Of a stretch of 42,573 nucleotides of DNA, positions 16,862-25,178 are shown one piece after another; the stretch's first letter is position 1, and the number at the start of each line of letters is the position of its first letter. This DNA comes from Acetobacteraceae bacterium (lineage in GTDB: Bacteria; Pseudomonadota; Alphaproteobacteria; Acetobacterales; Acetobacteraceae). The stretch covers positions 10,957-53,529 of the forward strand of contig PKZM01000186.1 in assembly GCA_003133065.1 (NCBI GenBank), read 5' to 3'. The notes under the pieces were generated by a model. It was not told the origin of the DNA and searched no databases. It worked only from the letters and a program-made list of their open reading frames with translations. Both the position numbers and the translations under genes were made by a program.

Positions 16862-17281
16862 ATGTCGGGTTTGGTTCATGCGGGCAATATACGCGGTGGT
16901 TTGGGTTCGGCGCGTGCCGTGAAGCTGGCGCTGCTGGGCATAGCATTATGGGCGATCGGTGTGGGCGGGGTCCACCTGGCAGCATCTCGGGGTGTGTTCG
17001 GGCCGGCAGGGTCGCCGCTTCTGCTGGCGATGACGCTGCCGCTGGCATGGGCCACGCTGCGCCTGATCCGGCGTGTATCCGGCGCAGGTGCGGGGATGGT
17101 GGAGGCAACGGCGCTGGTCAGCGCGCCGGCGCTGCTGCTGGATGGCGTGGTGCTGACCTGGGCACCCTGGCTGTATGACGCAACAGAGTCCGGCCAGCGC
17201 GCCGCCGGGGCATGGCTGTTGTGGTTCGTCGGTGTCAGCCTGGTGATCGCCTTCGCCGGCGCGCGGCAGGCGCGGCGCTAG
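16862..17281 (+). CDS. Small four-helix membrane protein (DUF5367-like)
   Basis: A 139-residue protein with about four membrane helices (about 18-38, 50-66, 80-100 and 112-132). The order of conserved-looking pieces (LALLGIALWAIGV, SAPALLLDGVVL, AWLLWFVGVSLV) recalls the DUF5367 family. This is recognition from memory and is moderately sure. The ATG has AGGAGG upstream. It is divergent from tetR, whose product probably represses it, suggesting induction by a small molecule. Function unknown. Confidence 0.7.
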   Translation: MSGLVHAGNIRGGLGSARAVKLALLGIALWAIGVGGVHLAASRGVFGPAGSPLLLAMTLPLAWATLRLIRRVSGAGAGMVEATALVSAPALLLDGVVLTWAPWLYDATESGQRAAGAWLLWFVGVSLVIAFAGARQARR

Positions 17282-17313
17282 ACCCGCACGGGTACACGCG
17301 CCAGAACAGGCGC

Positions 17314-17347
17314 AGGCAGGATCGTTCACGCCGCTGCGGTCCTGCCT
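17314..17347. terminator. Possible stem-loop after the small membrane-protein gene
   Basis: AGGCAGGA (17314-17321) is the exact complement of TCCTGCCT (17340-17347), with an 18-base loop. It lies 33 bases after the stop and 28 bases before the oxidoreductase ATG. No T-run follows, so it is a weak terminator call; it could instead affect the next gene's leader. Confidence 0.35.
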
Positions 17348-17374
17348 TCCCCCTGAGCACCAAGGAGCCGCGCC

Positions 17375-18385
17375 ATGCGCCTTTACCGCCTGCCCAAGCA
17401 CGAGGGCTTTGATGACCTCACCCTCATGGAGGGCGACATCCCCACCCCCGGACGCGGCCAGGTACTCGTACGCATACGCGCCGCCTCGTTGAATTTTCGC
17501 GATCTCTCGGTCGCCAACGGCCGATACGTGATGGGTACCCTCGCGCCGAACCTGGTGCCGCTCTCCGATGGCGCCGGCGAGGTGGTGGAGACCGGCCCGG
17601 ACGTGACGCGCGTAAAACCCGGCGACCGCGTGGCCGGCATCTTCATGCAGGGCTGGCTCGGCGGCGAGATCGAGCCTTCCTACCGCGACACTGCGCTGGG
17701 CGGCGCCATCGACGGCGTGCTCGCCGAATACGTGGTGTTCGATCAGCAAGGCCTGGTGCACATCCCCGCGCATCTCTCCTACGCCCAGGCCGCCACCCTG
17801 CCCTGTGCCGCGGTCACGGCGTGGAACGCGCTGACCGGCCTGCACCCCATCCTGCCGGGCCAAACGGTGCTCGTGCTTGGCACCGGCGGCGTCTCCATCT
17901 TCGCCCTGCAATTCGCGGTCGCCGCCGGCGCGCGCGTGATCGCCACCTCATCCAGCGATGCGAAGCTGCAGCGTGCCCGCGCGTTCGGCGCCGCGGACGG
18001 CATCAACTACACGCAAACGCCCGAATGGCAGGCCGAGGTGCGGCGCCTTACGGACGGTCGCGGCGTGGACCATGTGGTGGAAGTGGGCGGCCCCGGCACC
18101 CTGCCACGCTCCATCGCCGCCGCGCGCCTCGGCGGCGTGGTCTCCATGATCGGCGTTCTCACACGCGGCCAGATCGACCCGCTCTCCATCCTCGCCGGCG
18201 GCGTCATCGTGCGCGGCGTGTTCGTCGGCTCCCGCGCGATGTTCGAAGCCATGAACAGGGCCATCGCGCTGCATAGGATCGAGCCGGTGATCGACCGTAT
18301 CTTCCCGCTGGAAGCAGCGGCACAAGCCTACCGCGCGCTGAAATCCGCCCAGCATGTCGGCAAGATCGTGATCAGCCTGGAATGA
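17375..18385 (+). CDS. MDR-family NAD(P)-dependent oxidoreductase, quinone-oxidoreductase-like
   Basis: A 336-residue medium-chain dehydrogenase/reductase. It has a GroES-like N-terminal domain (about 1-130) and a Rossmann domain with VLVLGTGGVSIFALQFA (about 167-183). The catalytic zinc site usual in alcohol dehydrogenases is not seen: the GHE motif is replaced by SDGAGEV. It therefore fits the zinc-independent quinone/alkene reductase side of the family. The substrate is unknown. RodA begins 7 bases after the stop, which suggests shared transcription although the roles look unrelated. Confidence 0.85.
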   Translation: MRLYRLPKHEGFDDLTLMEGDIPTPGRGQVLVRIRAASLNFRDLSVANGRYVMGTLAPNLVPLSDGAGEVVETGPDVTRVKPGDRVAGIFMQGWLGGEIEPSYRDTALGGAIDGVLAEYVVFDQQGLVHIPAHLSYAQAATLPCAAVTAWNALTGLHPILPGQTVLVLGTGGVSIFALQFAVAAGARVIATSSSDAKLQRARAFGAADGINYTQTPEWQAEVRRLTDGRGVDHVVEVGGPGTLPRSIAAARLGGVVSMIGVLTRGQIDPLSILAGGVIVRGVFVGSRAMFEAMNRAIALHRIEPVIDRIFPLEAAAQAYRALKSAQHVGKIVISLE

Positions 18386-18392
18386 CGCCGTC

Positions 18393-19547
18393 ATGATCTC
18401 CGAACGCCGGCTGCTGCGGGCAGAACCCGATTTCGGGCTGCTGAACAAGCTGTGGCGGATCAACTGGCTGTACGTTCTGCTGCTCTGCGCGCTCGCCGGC
18501 TGCGGCTACGTGGCGCTGTATTCCGCCGGCGGCGGTCCGGAACCCTATGCCTGGCGCCACGGCCTGCGCTTCGGCTTCAGCCTGGTGCTGATGCTTTCGC
18601 TGGCGATGGTCGATATCCGCTTCATCGCGCGCTTCTCCTGGCCGGCCTATCTGGGCGCGCTGGTGCTGCTGGTGCTAGTGCTGAAGATGGGCCATGTCGG
18701 CAAAGGCGCGGAACGCTGGCTGGATATCGGCCCGGTGCAGTTGCAGCCGAGCGAGATCATGAAACTCGCGCTCGCCATGGCGCTCGCCAGCTGGTTCAAC
18801 CGGGCGAGTTGGGCACGCGTGGGCAACCCGCTGTTCCTGCTGCCGCCCGCCATTGCCGTATTGCTCCCCGTGGGGTTGATCCTCAAGGAACCCAATCTCG
18901 GCACCGCCTTCATCACCGCGGTGGTGGGATTCTCCATCTTCGTCGCAGCAGGCATGCGCCTGTGGCAAATGGCCCTTCTGGCGGCGCCGCTGCCGCTTCT
19001 GGCTGAATTCGCCTACAAGCACCTGCACGATTACCAGCGCGCCCGGATCACCACCTTTCTCAATCCGGAAAGCGATCCGCTCGGCGCCGGCTACAACATC
19101 ATCCAAAGCAAGATCGCACTCGGCTCCGGCGGGATGTGGGGCAAGGGTTTTATGCAGGGCACCCAAGCGCATCTCAATTTCCTGCCGGAAAAACAGACCG
19201 ACTTCATCTTCTCCATCGTCGCCGAGGAATGGGGCCTGGTAGGCGCGCTGGCACTTCTCACGCTGCTGCTCGCCATCATCCTCGGCGGCATGCTCATCGC
19301 GCTGCGCTGCCGCCACCAATACGGCCGCCTGCTGGCTTTGGGCATATCGGTGAACATGTTCATGTATGTGTTCGTCAACGTCGCCATGGTCGTCGGCGCC
19401 ATCCCCGTCGGCGGTGTCCCGCTACCTTTGGTCAGCCACGGCGGCAGTGCGATGCTCACGGTAATGACGGCGATGGGCCTGCTGATGTCCGTGCATGTGC
19501 ACCGCGACGTCGTGTTTCCCGACAAGCGTGATCCGTTCGACGATTAG
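18393..19547 (+). CDS. rodA: RodA, peptidoglycan glycosyltransferase for cell elongation
   Basis: A 384-residue SEDS-family membrane protein with about ten helices. Hallmarks are GKGAERWLDIGPVQLQPSE, PNLGTAFI and VPLPLVSHGGSAM near the C-terminus. It polymerises lipid II into glycan strands with its partner transpeptidase PBP2. The mre and mrd genes usually found next to rodA are not in the window. The N-terminal LLRAEPDFGLLNKLWRINW matches RodA rather than FtsW. Followed directly by repeat copy f. Confidence 0.9.
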   Translation: MISERRLLRAEPDFGLLNKLWRINWLYVLLLCALAGCGYVALYSAGGGPEPYAWRHGLRFGFSLVLMLSLAMVDIRFIARFSWPAYLGALVLLVLVLKMGHVGKGAERWLDIGPVQLQPSEIMKLALAMALASWFNRASWARVGNPLFLLPPAIAVLLPVGLILKEPNLGTAFITAVVGFSIFVAAGMRLWQMALLAAPLPLLAEFAYKHLHDYQRARITTFLNPESDPLGAGYNIIQSKIALGSGGMWGKGFMQGTQAHLNFLPEKQTDFIFSIVAEEWGLVGALALLTLLLAIILGGMLIALRCRHQYGRLLALGISVNMFMYVFVNVAMVVGAIPVGGVPLPLVSHGGSAMLTVMTAMGLLMSVHVHRDVVFPDKRDPFDD

Positions 19548-19555
19548 CCGTATCG

Positions 19556-19686
19556 TAGGAAGAAAGATGTTCTTTTTTGAAAAAAAGAACCAAAAAACTT
19601 TTGTTCCTTTACGTGCGCTGCCGGCAAGGCGCGCGCCAACAGGCAAAAGTTTTTTGCTTCTTTTTTTCAAAAAAGAAGACCTTCTC
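19556..19686. repeat. Composite AT-rich repeat (copy f)
   Basis: A left hairpin of GAAC type (GTTCTTTTTT-GA-AAAAAAGAAC), a GC-rich middle (GCGCTGCCGGCAAGGCGCGC) and a right hairpin of GAAG type. It is nearly identical to copy g, 349 bases away in the same orientation. It follows rodA and can end its transcription. The 19548-20035 gap holds only copies f and g and a gene fragment. Confidence 0.85.
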
Positions 19687-19695
19687 TCTCCTCAA

Positions 19696-19845
19696 TCATC
19701 GACTCTGCCGCCGCGTGTAATTCCTGAGCTTCCCCCGCAAAATCTCCAGATCAAAACCCGCCGCCGCCACGCGCTTCGGTATCGTGAAATACACGCGCCG
19801 GCCGACATAGATCAGGATATGATCCTTTAACTCGCTCCACTTCAC
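19696..19845 (-). pseudogene. Fragment resembling the C-terminus of a YcxB-like protein
   Basis: From a GTG at 19845, a 49-residue frame with WSELKDHILIYVGRRVYFTI then PKRV. This resembles the end of YcxB-like membrane-associated proteins (a Trp-Ser start of a beta strand, then IPKR). An in-frame stop at 19870-19872 closes it upstream and no membrane helices are found before it, so it appears to be the remnant of a longer gene. It lies exactly between repeat copies f and g. A short functional gene cannot be excluded. Confidence 0.4.
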
Positions 19846-19904
19846 AACTCTGCCGGTAGCACGCGCAGGTCAGGACGTGTCGGTCCATCACGCCGGCGGA
19901 AACG

Positions 19905-20034
19905 TAGGAAGAAAGATGTTCTTTTTTGAAAAAAAGAACCAAAAAACTTTTATCCCTTTGCGCACGCTGCCGGCGAGTCGCGCGCCAACAGTCAAAAGTT
20001 TTTTGCTTCTTTTTCTCAAAAAAGAAGATCTTCC
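19905..20034. repeat. Composite AT-rich repeat (copy g)
   Basis: Starts TAGGAAGAAAGATG exactly like copy f, with the same order of GAAC hairpin, GC-rich middle (CGCTGCCGGCGAGTCGCGC) and GAAG hairpin. It ends at the lexA stop codon, so it is well placed as the lexA terminator. Confidence 0.85.
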
Positions 20035-20035
20035 T

Positions 20036-20764
20036 TTAATACTTCCTCAGCAAAGCCACCAGCCGCCCCTGCACCTTCACCCTATCCGGCGGTAGCAACC
20101 GCGTTTCATACCGCGCATTCGCCGGCTCCAGCGCAATCGAATTTCCCCGCCGCCGCAGCCGCTTCAGCGTCACCTCGGCCTCGTCGATCAGCGCCACGAT
20201 GATCTGCCCGGTCTCCGCCGTCTCGCCTTTACGGATGATCACCGTATCGCCATCCAGGATCCCCGCTTCCACCATCGAATCGCCGGCCACTTCCAGAGCG
20301 AAATGGTCGCCATTGCCCAGCATCGCCACCGGCACCTCGATATGCACGCCATCATCCCGCAATGCCTCGATCGGCAAGCCCGCGGCAATGCGCCCATACA
20401 AGGGCAGTTGCACGGCCGCAGCATCGTTAGCCGCGCGCACCCCAGGCAAACGATTTGTGAAATCCCCCCGGATCACGTTTGGTGAAAACGCCGAGGCAGC
20501 GGCGGCCGCGGCCGGCGCTGGCCGTGCGGCTTCCCGGCGTGGTGCCATGTTCTCAGGCAGCCGCACCACTTCCAGCGCCCGCGCCCGGTGATGATGCCGG
20601 CGCAGGAATCCCCGCTCCTCCAGCGCAGAAATCAGCCGGTGGATGCCGGATTTGGAGCGCAGGGTCAGTGCCTCCTTCATCTCCTCGAAACTCGGGGAGA
20701 CGCCCGTTTCCTTCAGGTGGCTGTCGATGAATATCAGCAATTCGTGCTGCTTGCGGGTCAACAT
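20036..20764 (-). CDS. lexA: LexA, SOS-response repressor
   Basis: A 242-residue protein read from ATG 20764. The winged-helix DNA-binding domain (about 1-65; [20 protein letters not shown]) is joined by an Ala/Pro-rich linker to an S24 peptidase domain. The self-cleavage site is Ala128-Gly129 ([10 protein letters not shown]), with the dyad Ser163 (GDSMVEAG) and Lys201 (VTLKRLR). RecA filaments trigger cleavage and derepress DNA-repair genes. The frame continues 28 codons upstream but without LexA similarity. A GTTC-N7-GTTC box lies 103 bases before the start, consistent with self-control. It follows moeA at the end of the trp-moa cluster but appears to have its own promoter region. Confidence 0.95.
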   Translation of the reverse strand: MLTRKQHELLIFIDSHLKETGVSPSFEEMKEALTLRSKSGIHRLISALEERGFLRRHHHRARALEVVRLPENMAPRREAARPAPAAAAAASAFSPNVIRGDFTNRLPGVRAANDAAAVQLPLYGRIAAGLPIEALRDDGVHIEVPVAMLGNGDHFALEVAGDSMVEAGILDGDTVIIRKGETAETGQIIVALIDEAEVTLKRLRRRGNSIALEPANARYETRLLPPDRVKVQGRLVALLRKY

Positions 20765-20866
20765 GGCGCTGCCTCGTACCAATTCCGCCGCCGGACGTGA
20801 CATGCGGGCGGCTGCCAGCACGGGGGATGCCACGGGCGGAGTGAACAAACCGGCAACCCTGCCGAT

Positions 20867-20881
20867 GTTCTAATTTAGTTC
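20867..20881. promoter_or_regulatory. LexA (SOS) box, alphaproteobacterial type
   Basis: GTTC-TAATTTA-GTTC exactly matches the GTTC-N7-GTTC direct-repeat operator known for alphaproteobacterial LexA. It is in the AT-rich region upstream of lexA, so it supports autorepression. Confidence 0.85.
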
Positions 20882-20951
20882 CTGAGACTCCGTCAATAAC
20901 CTTCTGTTAAATCACTGAGTCAGCACGCCGCCCAAAGCCATTCTGCAAAAA

Positions 20952-22154
20952 TCATACGCCGAGATCATGCAGGCGTATGATTTCGACGCTGCTCCCCGCC
21001 TCCAGCGCCGGCGCGTGCGGTGCCCGCAGCACCAGCGCATCCGCCTCAGCCAACGCGCGCAGCAGCGCGGAATCCTGCCGCACGAAAGGCGTCACCACCA
21101 GCGCGCCCGAGTCGCTGCGTGCCAGCGTTGCCCGCAAATGGTCGGCGCGATGGTCATTGGCGCGCACCGCCACCCCGAGCACGGCGGTTTCCGTTGCCGG
21201 CCCGGTCACCGCTAGCCCCGCAAGCCTGGCGATCGCCGGCAGCAGAAACAGCGTGGCGCACACGAAAGCGGAAACCGGGTTGCCCGGCAGCCCCAATACG
21301 GGCGTGCCACCCAGATACCCATGCATCATCGGCTTGCCCGGACGCATGGCGATCTTCCAGAAATCCAGGGCAAACCCGGCCTTTGTCAGCCCCGCCTGCA
21401 CCAGATCGTGGTCGCCCACACTGGCGCCCCCGGTGGTCACCAGCAGATCGGCGCGCGCACCCGCAGCGGCCGCGGCAATCTCGTCCACGCGATCGGCCGC
21501 CACCGGCAGCAGCACCGGCGTGCCGCCATGCGCCCGCACGAGTGCCGCCAAGGCATGGGAATTGGAACTGACGATACCGCCGTTGCCGATCGGCTCGCCC
21601 GGCATCGAGATTTCATCCCCCGTGGCCAGAATGGCCAGCACCGGGCGGCGATGCACGGTCAGCCACGGATGGTTGGCCGCCGCCGCCAACCCGATATCGC
21701 GGGCGCCCAGACGCAGCCCAGGCGCCAGCAGCGTGTCGCCAACGGAAAAATCCTGACCCTGCCGCCGGATATGCTGCCCGGGCGCCGGCTGCTCCCGCAC
21801 CATCACCGTTTCGGCATCCGGTTCCGCATCTTCCTGCAACAGCACCGTATCTGCGCCGGCCGGGATGACGCTGCCGGTGAACAACCTCACCGCCTCGCCC
21901 CATTTCAGCGTGCCGTCGAACGGCCGCCCCGCGGGCGCCGCACCGACCACGCGCAGCCGCGCGCCCGCGGCCGCATCCGCGGCCCGCAGCGCATAGCCAT
22001 CCATGGCGGACACATCTGCCGGCGGCTGCGTCAGGCGCGCGATCACCGGCGCCGCCAGCACGCGGTTCCAGGCATCGGACAGCGCCACCATCTCGGCCGA
22101 AACCGGGGCAAGCCCGGCCAGAATGCGCCTCCTTGCCTCCTCGACACTCAACAT
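20952..22154 (-). CDS. moeA: MoeA, molybdopterin molybdenumtransferase
   Basis: A 400-residue protein that inserts molybdate into adenylylated molybdopterin, the last common step of molybdenum cofactor synthesis. Motifs include SAMDGYALR, FTGSVIPAGADTV, TTGGASVGDHD and GLPGNPVSAF. The length is typical of the family. It follows moaC by 6 bases, in the same leftward cluster as trpGDC. The usual MogA/MoaB adenylyltransferase partner is not in the window. Confidence 0.94.
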   Translation of the reverse strand: MLSVEEARRRILAGLAPVSAEMVALSDAWNRVLAAPVIARLTQPPADVSAMDGYALRAADAAAGARLRVVGAAPAGRPFDGTLKWGEAVRLFTGSVIPAGADTVLLQEDAEPDAETVMVREQPAPGQHIRRQGQDFSVGDTLLAPGLRLGARDIGLAAAANHPWLTVHRRPVLAILATGDEISMPGEPIGNGGIVSSNSHALAALVRAHGGTPVLLPVAADRVDEIAAAAAGARADLLVTTGGASVGDHDLVQAGLTKAGFALDFWKIAMRPGKPMMHGYLGGTPVLGLPGNPVSAFVCATLFLLPAIARLAGLAVTGPATETAVLGVAVRANDHRADHLRATLARSDSGALVVTPFVRQDSALLRALAEADALVLRAPHAPALEAGSSVEIIRLHDLGV

Positions 22155-22160
22155 GTGCGG

Positions 22161-22637
22161 CTAGTCCTGACGGAAGGCACCTGATGCCCCGCCTTCCTTA
22201 TGCACAACCCGCACTGCCTCGATCCGCATGCCCCGGTCGATCGCCTTGCACATGTCATACACGGTCAGCGCCGCCACGCTCACGGCGGTCAGCGCCTCCA
22301 TCTCCACCCCGGTACGCCCGGTGGTGCGAACGGTGGCGGAAATCTCGACCGCGCCGCCCTCCGTCGCCTCCAGCTCCAGCGTCACCGACGTGATCGGGAT
22401 CGGGTGGCACAGCGGGATCAGATCGGCCGTGCGCTTGGCCGCCATGATGCCGGCCAGCCGAGCCGTGCCCAGCACATCGCCCTTTTTCGCCGTGCCGGCC
22501 ACCACCACCGCCAGCGTCTCCGGCTGCATCACCACCCGCGCGCGGGCCGTCGCGGCGCGCTGGCTGTCCGGCTTGTCGGTCACGTCCACCATCACCGCAC
22601 GGCCCGTGGCGTCGAAATGGGTCAGCGCCACACTCAC
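22161..22637 (-). CDS. moaC: MoaC, cyclic pyranopterin monophosphate synthase
   Basis: A 158-residue protein with [25 protein letters not shown] and [20 protein letters not shown], all hallmarks of MoaC. It acts with MoaA in the first stage of molybdenum cofactor synthesis from GTP. Start: GTG at 22637, overlapping the trpC stop by 4 bases (GTGA); a GTG two codons on (22633) is possible. The open frame extends further into trpC but without MoaC similarity. Confidence 0.93.
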   Translation of the reverse strand: MSVALTHFDATGRAVMVDVTDKPDSQRAATARARVVMQPETLAVVVAGTAKKGDVLGTARLAGIMAAKRTADLIPLCHPIPITSVTLELEATEGGAVEISATVRTTGRTGVEMEALTAVSVAALTVYDMCKAIDRGMRIEAVRVVHKEGGASGAFRQD

Positions 22638-23479
22638 GCCACACTGCCCAGCAAAGCGCGCGTCGCCGAAACCAGGTCCGCCTGGCGCAGCAGGCTTTCG
22701 CCCACCAGCAGGCAATGCGCGCCCACCGCAGCCAGCCGCGTCACATCCTCATGGTCGCGTATGCCGCTCTCGCTCACCAAAATCCGGTCGGGCGACACCG
22801 ATGGTGCCAACCCGATGGTGGTCTCGATGCTTGTCTGAAGCGTCTTGAGGTTGCGGTTGTTGATGCCGATCAGCGGTGTTTGCAGCCCAAGCGCACGGTC
22901 CAGTTCGCGCGCGTCATGCACTTCCACCAGCACATCGAGGTCCAGATCGCGCGCGACCCCCTCCAGCTCGATGGCCTGCGCGTCGCTGAGTGCGGCCATG
23001 ATCAGCAGGATACAATCCGCCCCCGCCGCCCGGCTCTCATACACCTGCCAGGGATCCAGCATGAAATCCTTGCGCAGAATGGGCAGGTGCGTAGCCGCGC
23101 GGGCGGCCTGCAGATCGGCCAGACTGCCCTGAAAATTCGGCCCCTCGGTCAACACCGACAGGCAGGCCGCACCGCCCTGCGTGTAGTGCCGTGCCGCCTC
23201 CGCCACATCCAGCCGTTCCCGGATCGGGCCGCCGGAGGGGGATGCCCGCTTGATTTCGGCAATCAGCCCGCTTCGCCCCGCGATCAGCGCCTGCTTCAGC
23301 GACTCGCCGAATCCCCGCGGGCGGTCGCGCCGGCTGTGGATACGCGATCTTAAAGCCGCGATCGGCATGGCCGCGCGCCGCCGATCCACCTCGGAAGCGG
23401 TTTGGGCACAAATTCGCGCCAGCGTACCGGCTGAAGAGTGAATTAAGTGGGCGTGATCGTCGGGCATAGGCACATCCAT
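22634..23479 (-). CDS. trpC: TrpC, indole-3-glycerol phosphate synthase
   Basis: A 281-residue TIM-barrel enzyme that closes the indole ring in tryptophan synthesis. Motifs are [50 protein letters not shown] and ILVSESGI. The start is taken at ATG 23479, which overlies the region after the trpD stop by 10 bases; a second ATG at 23467 is possible. The extra open codons up to 23611 lie inside trpD and have no similarity. Followed by coupled moaC. Confidence 0.94.
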   Translation of the reverse strand: MDVPMPDDHAHLIHSSAGTLARICAQTASEVDRRRAAMPIAALRSRIHSRRDRPRGFGESLKQALIAGRSGLIAEIKRASPSGGPIRERLDVAEAARHYTQGGAACLSVLTEGPNFQGSLADLQAARAATHLPILRKDFMLDPWQVYESRAAGADCILLIMAALSDAQAIELEGVARDLDLDVLVEVHDARELDRALGLQTPLIGINNRNLKTLQTSIETTIGLAPSVSPDRILVSESGIRDHEDVTRLAAVGAHCLLVGESLLRQADLVSATRALLGSVA

Positions 23480-23489
23480 GGAGAGGTCT

Positions 23490-24521
23490 TCAGCGCGCGG
23501 CAACCGGCACACCGGCCGTCTCACGCAACAATGTTTCAAGCACGTTCGATGCCGCGCCACGATCGATCGCGCCAGCCGCCACGACCGCGCCCTCGGCCAG
23601 GCTGTCCGCACGGCCGGCGATGATCAGGGCGGCCGCGGCGTTCAGCAGCACCGTGTCGCGGTAGGGTCCTCGTGTGCCGTGCAACAACGCACGCAGCGCC
23701 GCCGCGTTCTCGGCCGCCGCGCCGCCGGCGATGCTGACCACCGGCGCACGCGCCAGGCCCGCCTGTTCAGGCGTCACGCTGAAGCGGCGCAGCGTGCCAT
23801 GGCGCCACTCAGCAACCTCGCTCTGCCCGGCCAGCGTGAGCTCGTCGAGGCCCTGCCCGTGCACCACCCACACATGCTCGGCCCCCAGCGCGCCCAGCGT
23901 CTCCGCCATCGCCGGGGCCCAGGCCGGGTCGTACACCCCGGTCAATTGGCGCCGCACACGCGCCGGATTGGCCAGCGGCCCCAGCAAATTGAAGATGGTG
24001 CGAAAGCCAAGTTCGGCGCGCACCGCGGCTGCATGGCGCATGCCCGGATGGTGGCGTGGTGCCGCCAGAAAGGTCAGGTTCGTGCGCCGCAATTGCGCCT
24101 CCATCGCGTCGAACGGCAGATCGATGGGGAGCCCAAGTTCGGCCAGCACGTCTACCCCGCCGGTGCGCGAGGAGAGCGCGCGGTTGCCATGCTTGGCCAC
24201 CGGCACGCCGCACGCCGCCACCACGAAGGCGGTCGCGGTGGACACATTGAGCGTGCCAAGCCCATCGCCGCCGGTGCCGCACACATCGATGGCGCCATCT
24301 GGTGCCGCGATCGGCGCCATGCCCGCCCGCATGGCACGCACGGCGCCGGTGAGTTCGGCGCGGGTTTCGCCGCGCAGATGCAGCGCGGTCAGCAGGCTGG
24401 CGATCTGCGCCGGCGTCGCCTGCCCCTCCATGATGGTGGCGAAGGCCGCTTCGGCTTCGTCCTGCCCGAGCGTTTCGCCGCGCGCCACGCGCGCCAGCAC
24501 TGGTTTGAGGGGCAGCGACAT
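23490..24521 (-). CDS. trpD: TrpD, anthranilate phosphoribosyltransferase
   Basis: A 343-residue enzyme that joins anthranilate to phosphoribosyl pyrophosphate. It shows the PRPP-binding motif [15 protein letters not shown] (about 81-95), [13 protein letters not shown] and [14 protein letters not shown]. Length is typical. Starts 7 bases after trpG and leads into trpC, as one transcript. Confidence 0.95.
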   Translation of the reverse strand: MSLPLKPVLARVARGETLGQDEAEAAFATIMEGQATPAQIASLLTALHLRGETRAELTGAVRAMRAGMAPIAAPDGAIDVCGTGGDGLGTLNVSTATAFVVAACGVPVAKHGNRALSSRTGGVDVLAELGLPIDLPFDAMEAQLRRTNLTFLAAPRHHPGMRHAAAVRAELGFRTIFNLLGPLANPARVRRQLTGVYDPAWAPAMAETLGALGAEHVWVVHGQGLDELTLAGQSEVAEWRHGTLRRFSVTPEQAGLARAPVVSIAGGAAAENAAALRALLHGTRGPYRDTVLLNAAAALIIAGRADSLAEGAVVAAGAIDRGAASNVLETLLRETAGVPVAAR

Positions 24522-24528
24522 CGCCGTG

Positions 24529-25125
24529 TCAGGCCGCCACGTTGGGCTGGTTCGTGCCGCGGGCGATCGCCAGGAAATTGGCCAGCAGTTCGTGGCCGTA
24601 TTCGCTGGCGATGCTTTCGGGGTGGAACTGCACGCCGAAGATCGGGAGAATCCGGTGGCGCAGGCCCATGATCACACCGTCCTCGGTATGGGCGGTGGCG
24701 ATGAGGGTGGCCGGCAGGGTTTCGGGTTTGATGGTCAGGCTATGGTAGCGCGTGGCGCCAAAGGGGGACGGCAGGCCGGCGAAGATATCGGTGCCGGCGT
24801 GCTGCACGGGGCTGACCTTGCCGTGCATCGGCGTGGGCGCGCGGACCACGTCGCCGCCGAACACCTGGCCGATCGCCTGGTGGCCGAGGCAGACGCCCAG
24901 CATCGGCACGCGGCCGGCGGCGGCGCGGATCAGATCGAGGCAGATGCCGGCCTCGTTGGGCGTGCAAGGGCCGGGGGAGAGCACGATGGCGTCCGGCTTC
25001 AGGGCGAGGGCTTCGGCCGGGGTGAGGGAGTCGTTGCGCCGGACATCGCAGGCGGCGCCGAGATCGCCGAGGAAGTGGACGAGGTTGAACGTAAAACTGT
25101 CGTAGTTGTCGATCAGGAGGATCAT
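24529..25125 (-). CDS. trpG: TrpG, anthranilate synthase glutamine amidotransferase subunit
   Basis: A 198-residue class I glutamine amidotransferase: [18 protein letters not shown], nucleophile Cys in [10 protein letters not shown], and His-Glu in [11 protein letters not shown]. It supplies ammonia to TrpE, and can also serve PabB. No trpE is encoded in the window; the upstream gene is an unrelated ABC ATPase. ATG 25125 begins after the GGGGGGT leader region. First gene of the trpGDC-moaC-moeA run. Confidence 0.93.
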   Translation of the reverse strand: MILLIDNYDSFTFNLVHFLGDLGAACDVRRNDSLTPAEALALKPDAIVLSPGPCTPNEAGICLDLIRAAAGRVPMLGVCLGHQAIGQVFGGDVVRAPTPMHGKVSPVQHAGTDIFAGLPSPFGATRYHSLTIKPETLPATLIATAHTEDGVIMGLRHRILPIFGVQFHPESIASEYGHELLANFLAIARGTNQPNVAA

Positions 25126-25154
25126 GGGGGGTCTTTTAGGCGCCTAGACAAGAC

Positions 25155-25178
25155 AAAAAAAGGCCAGGGCCTTTTTTT
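25155..25178. terminator. Two-way intrinsic terminator
   Basis: Seven A, GGCC, AG, GGCC, seven T form a compact hairpin with a T-run on both strands. It overlaps the stop of the leftward ABC ATPase gene and separates it from trpG. Confidence 0.75.

Noticed and set aside
19751-19942. 63-codon minus-strand frame starting in repeat copy g
   Set aside because: Its N-terminus is repeat-encoded (VLFFKKE) and the rest has no similarity; another frame in the same stretch resembles a YcxB end.
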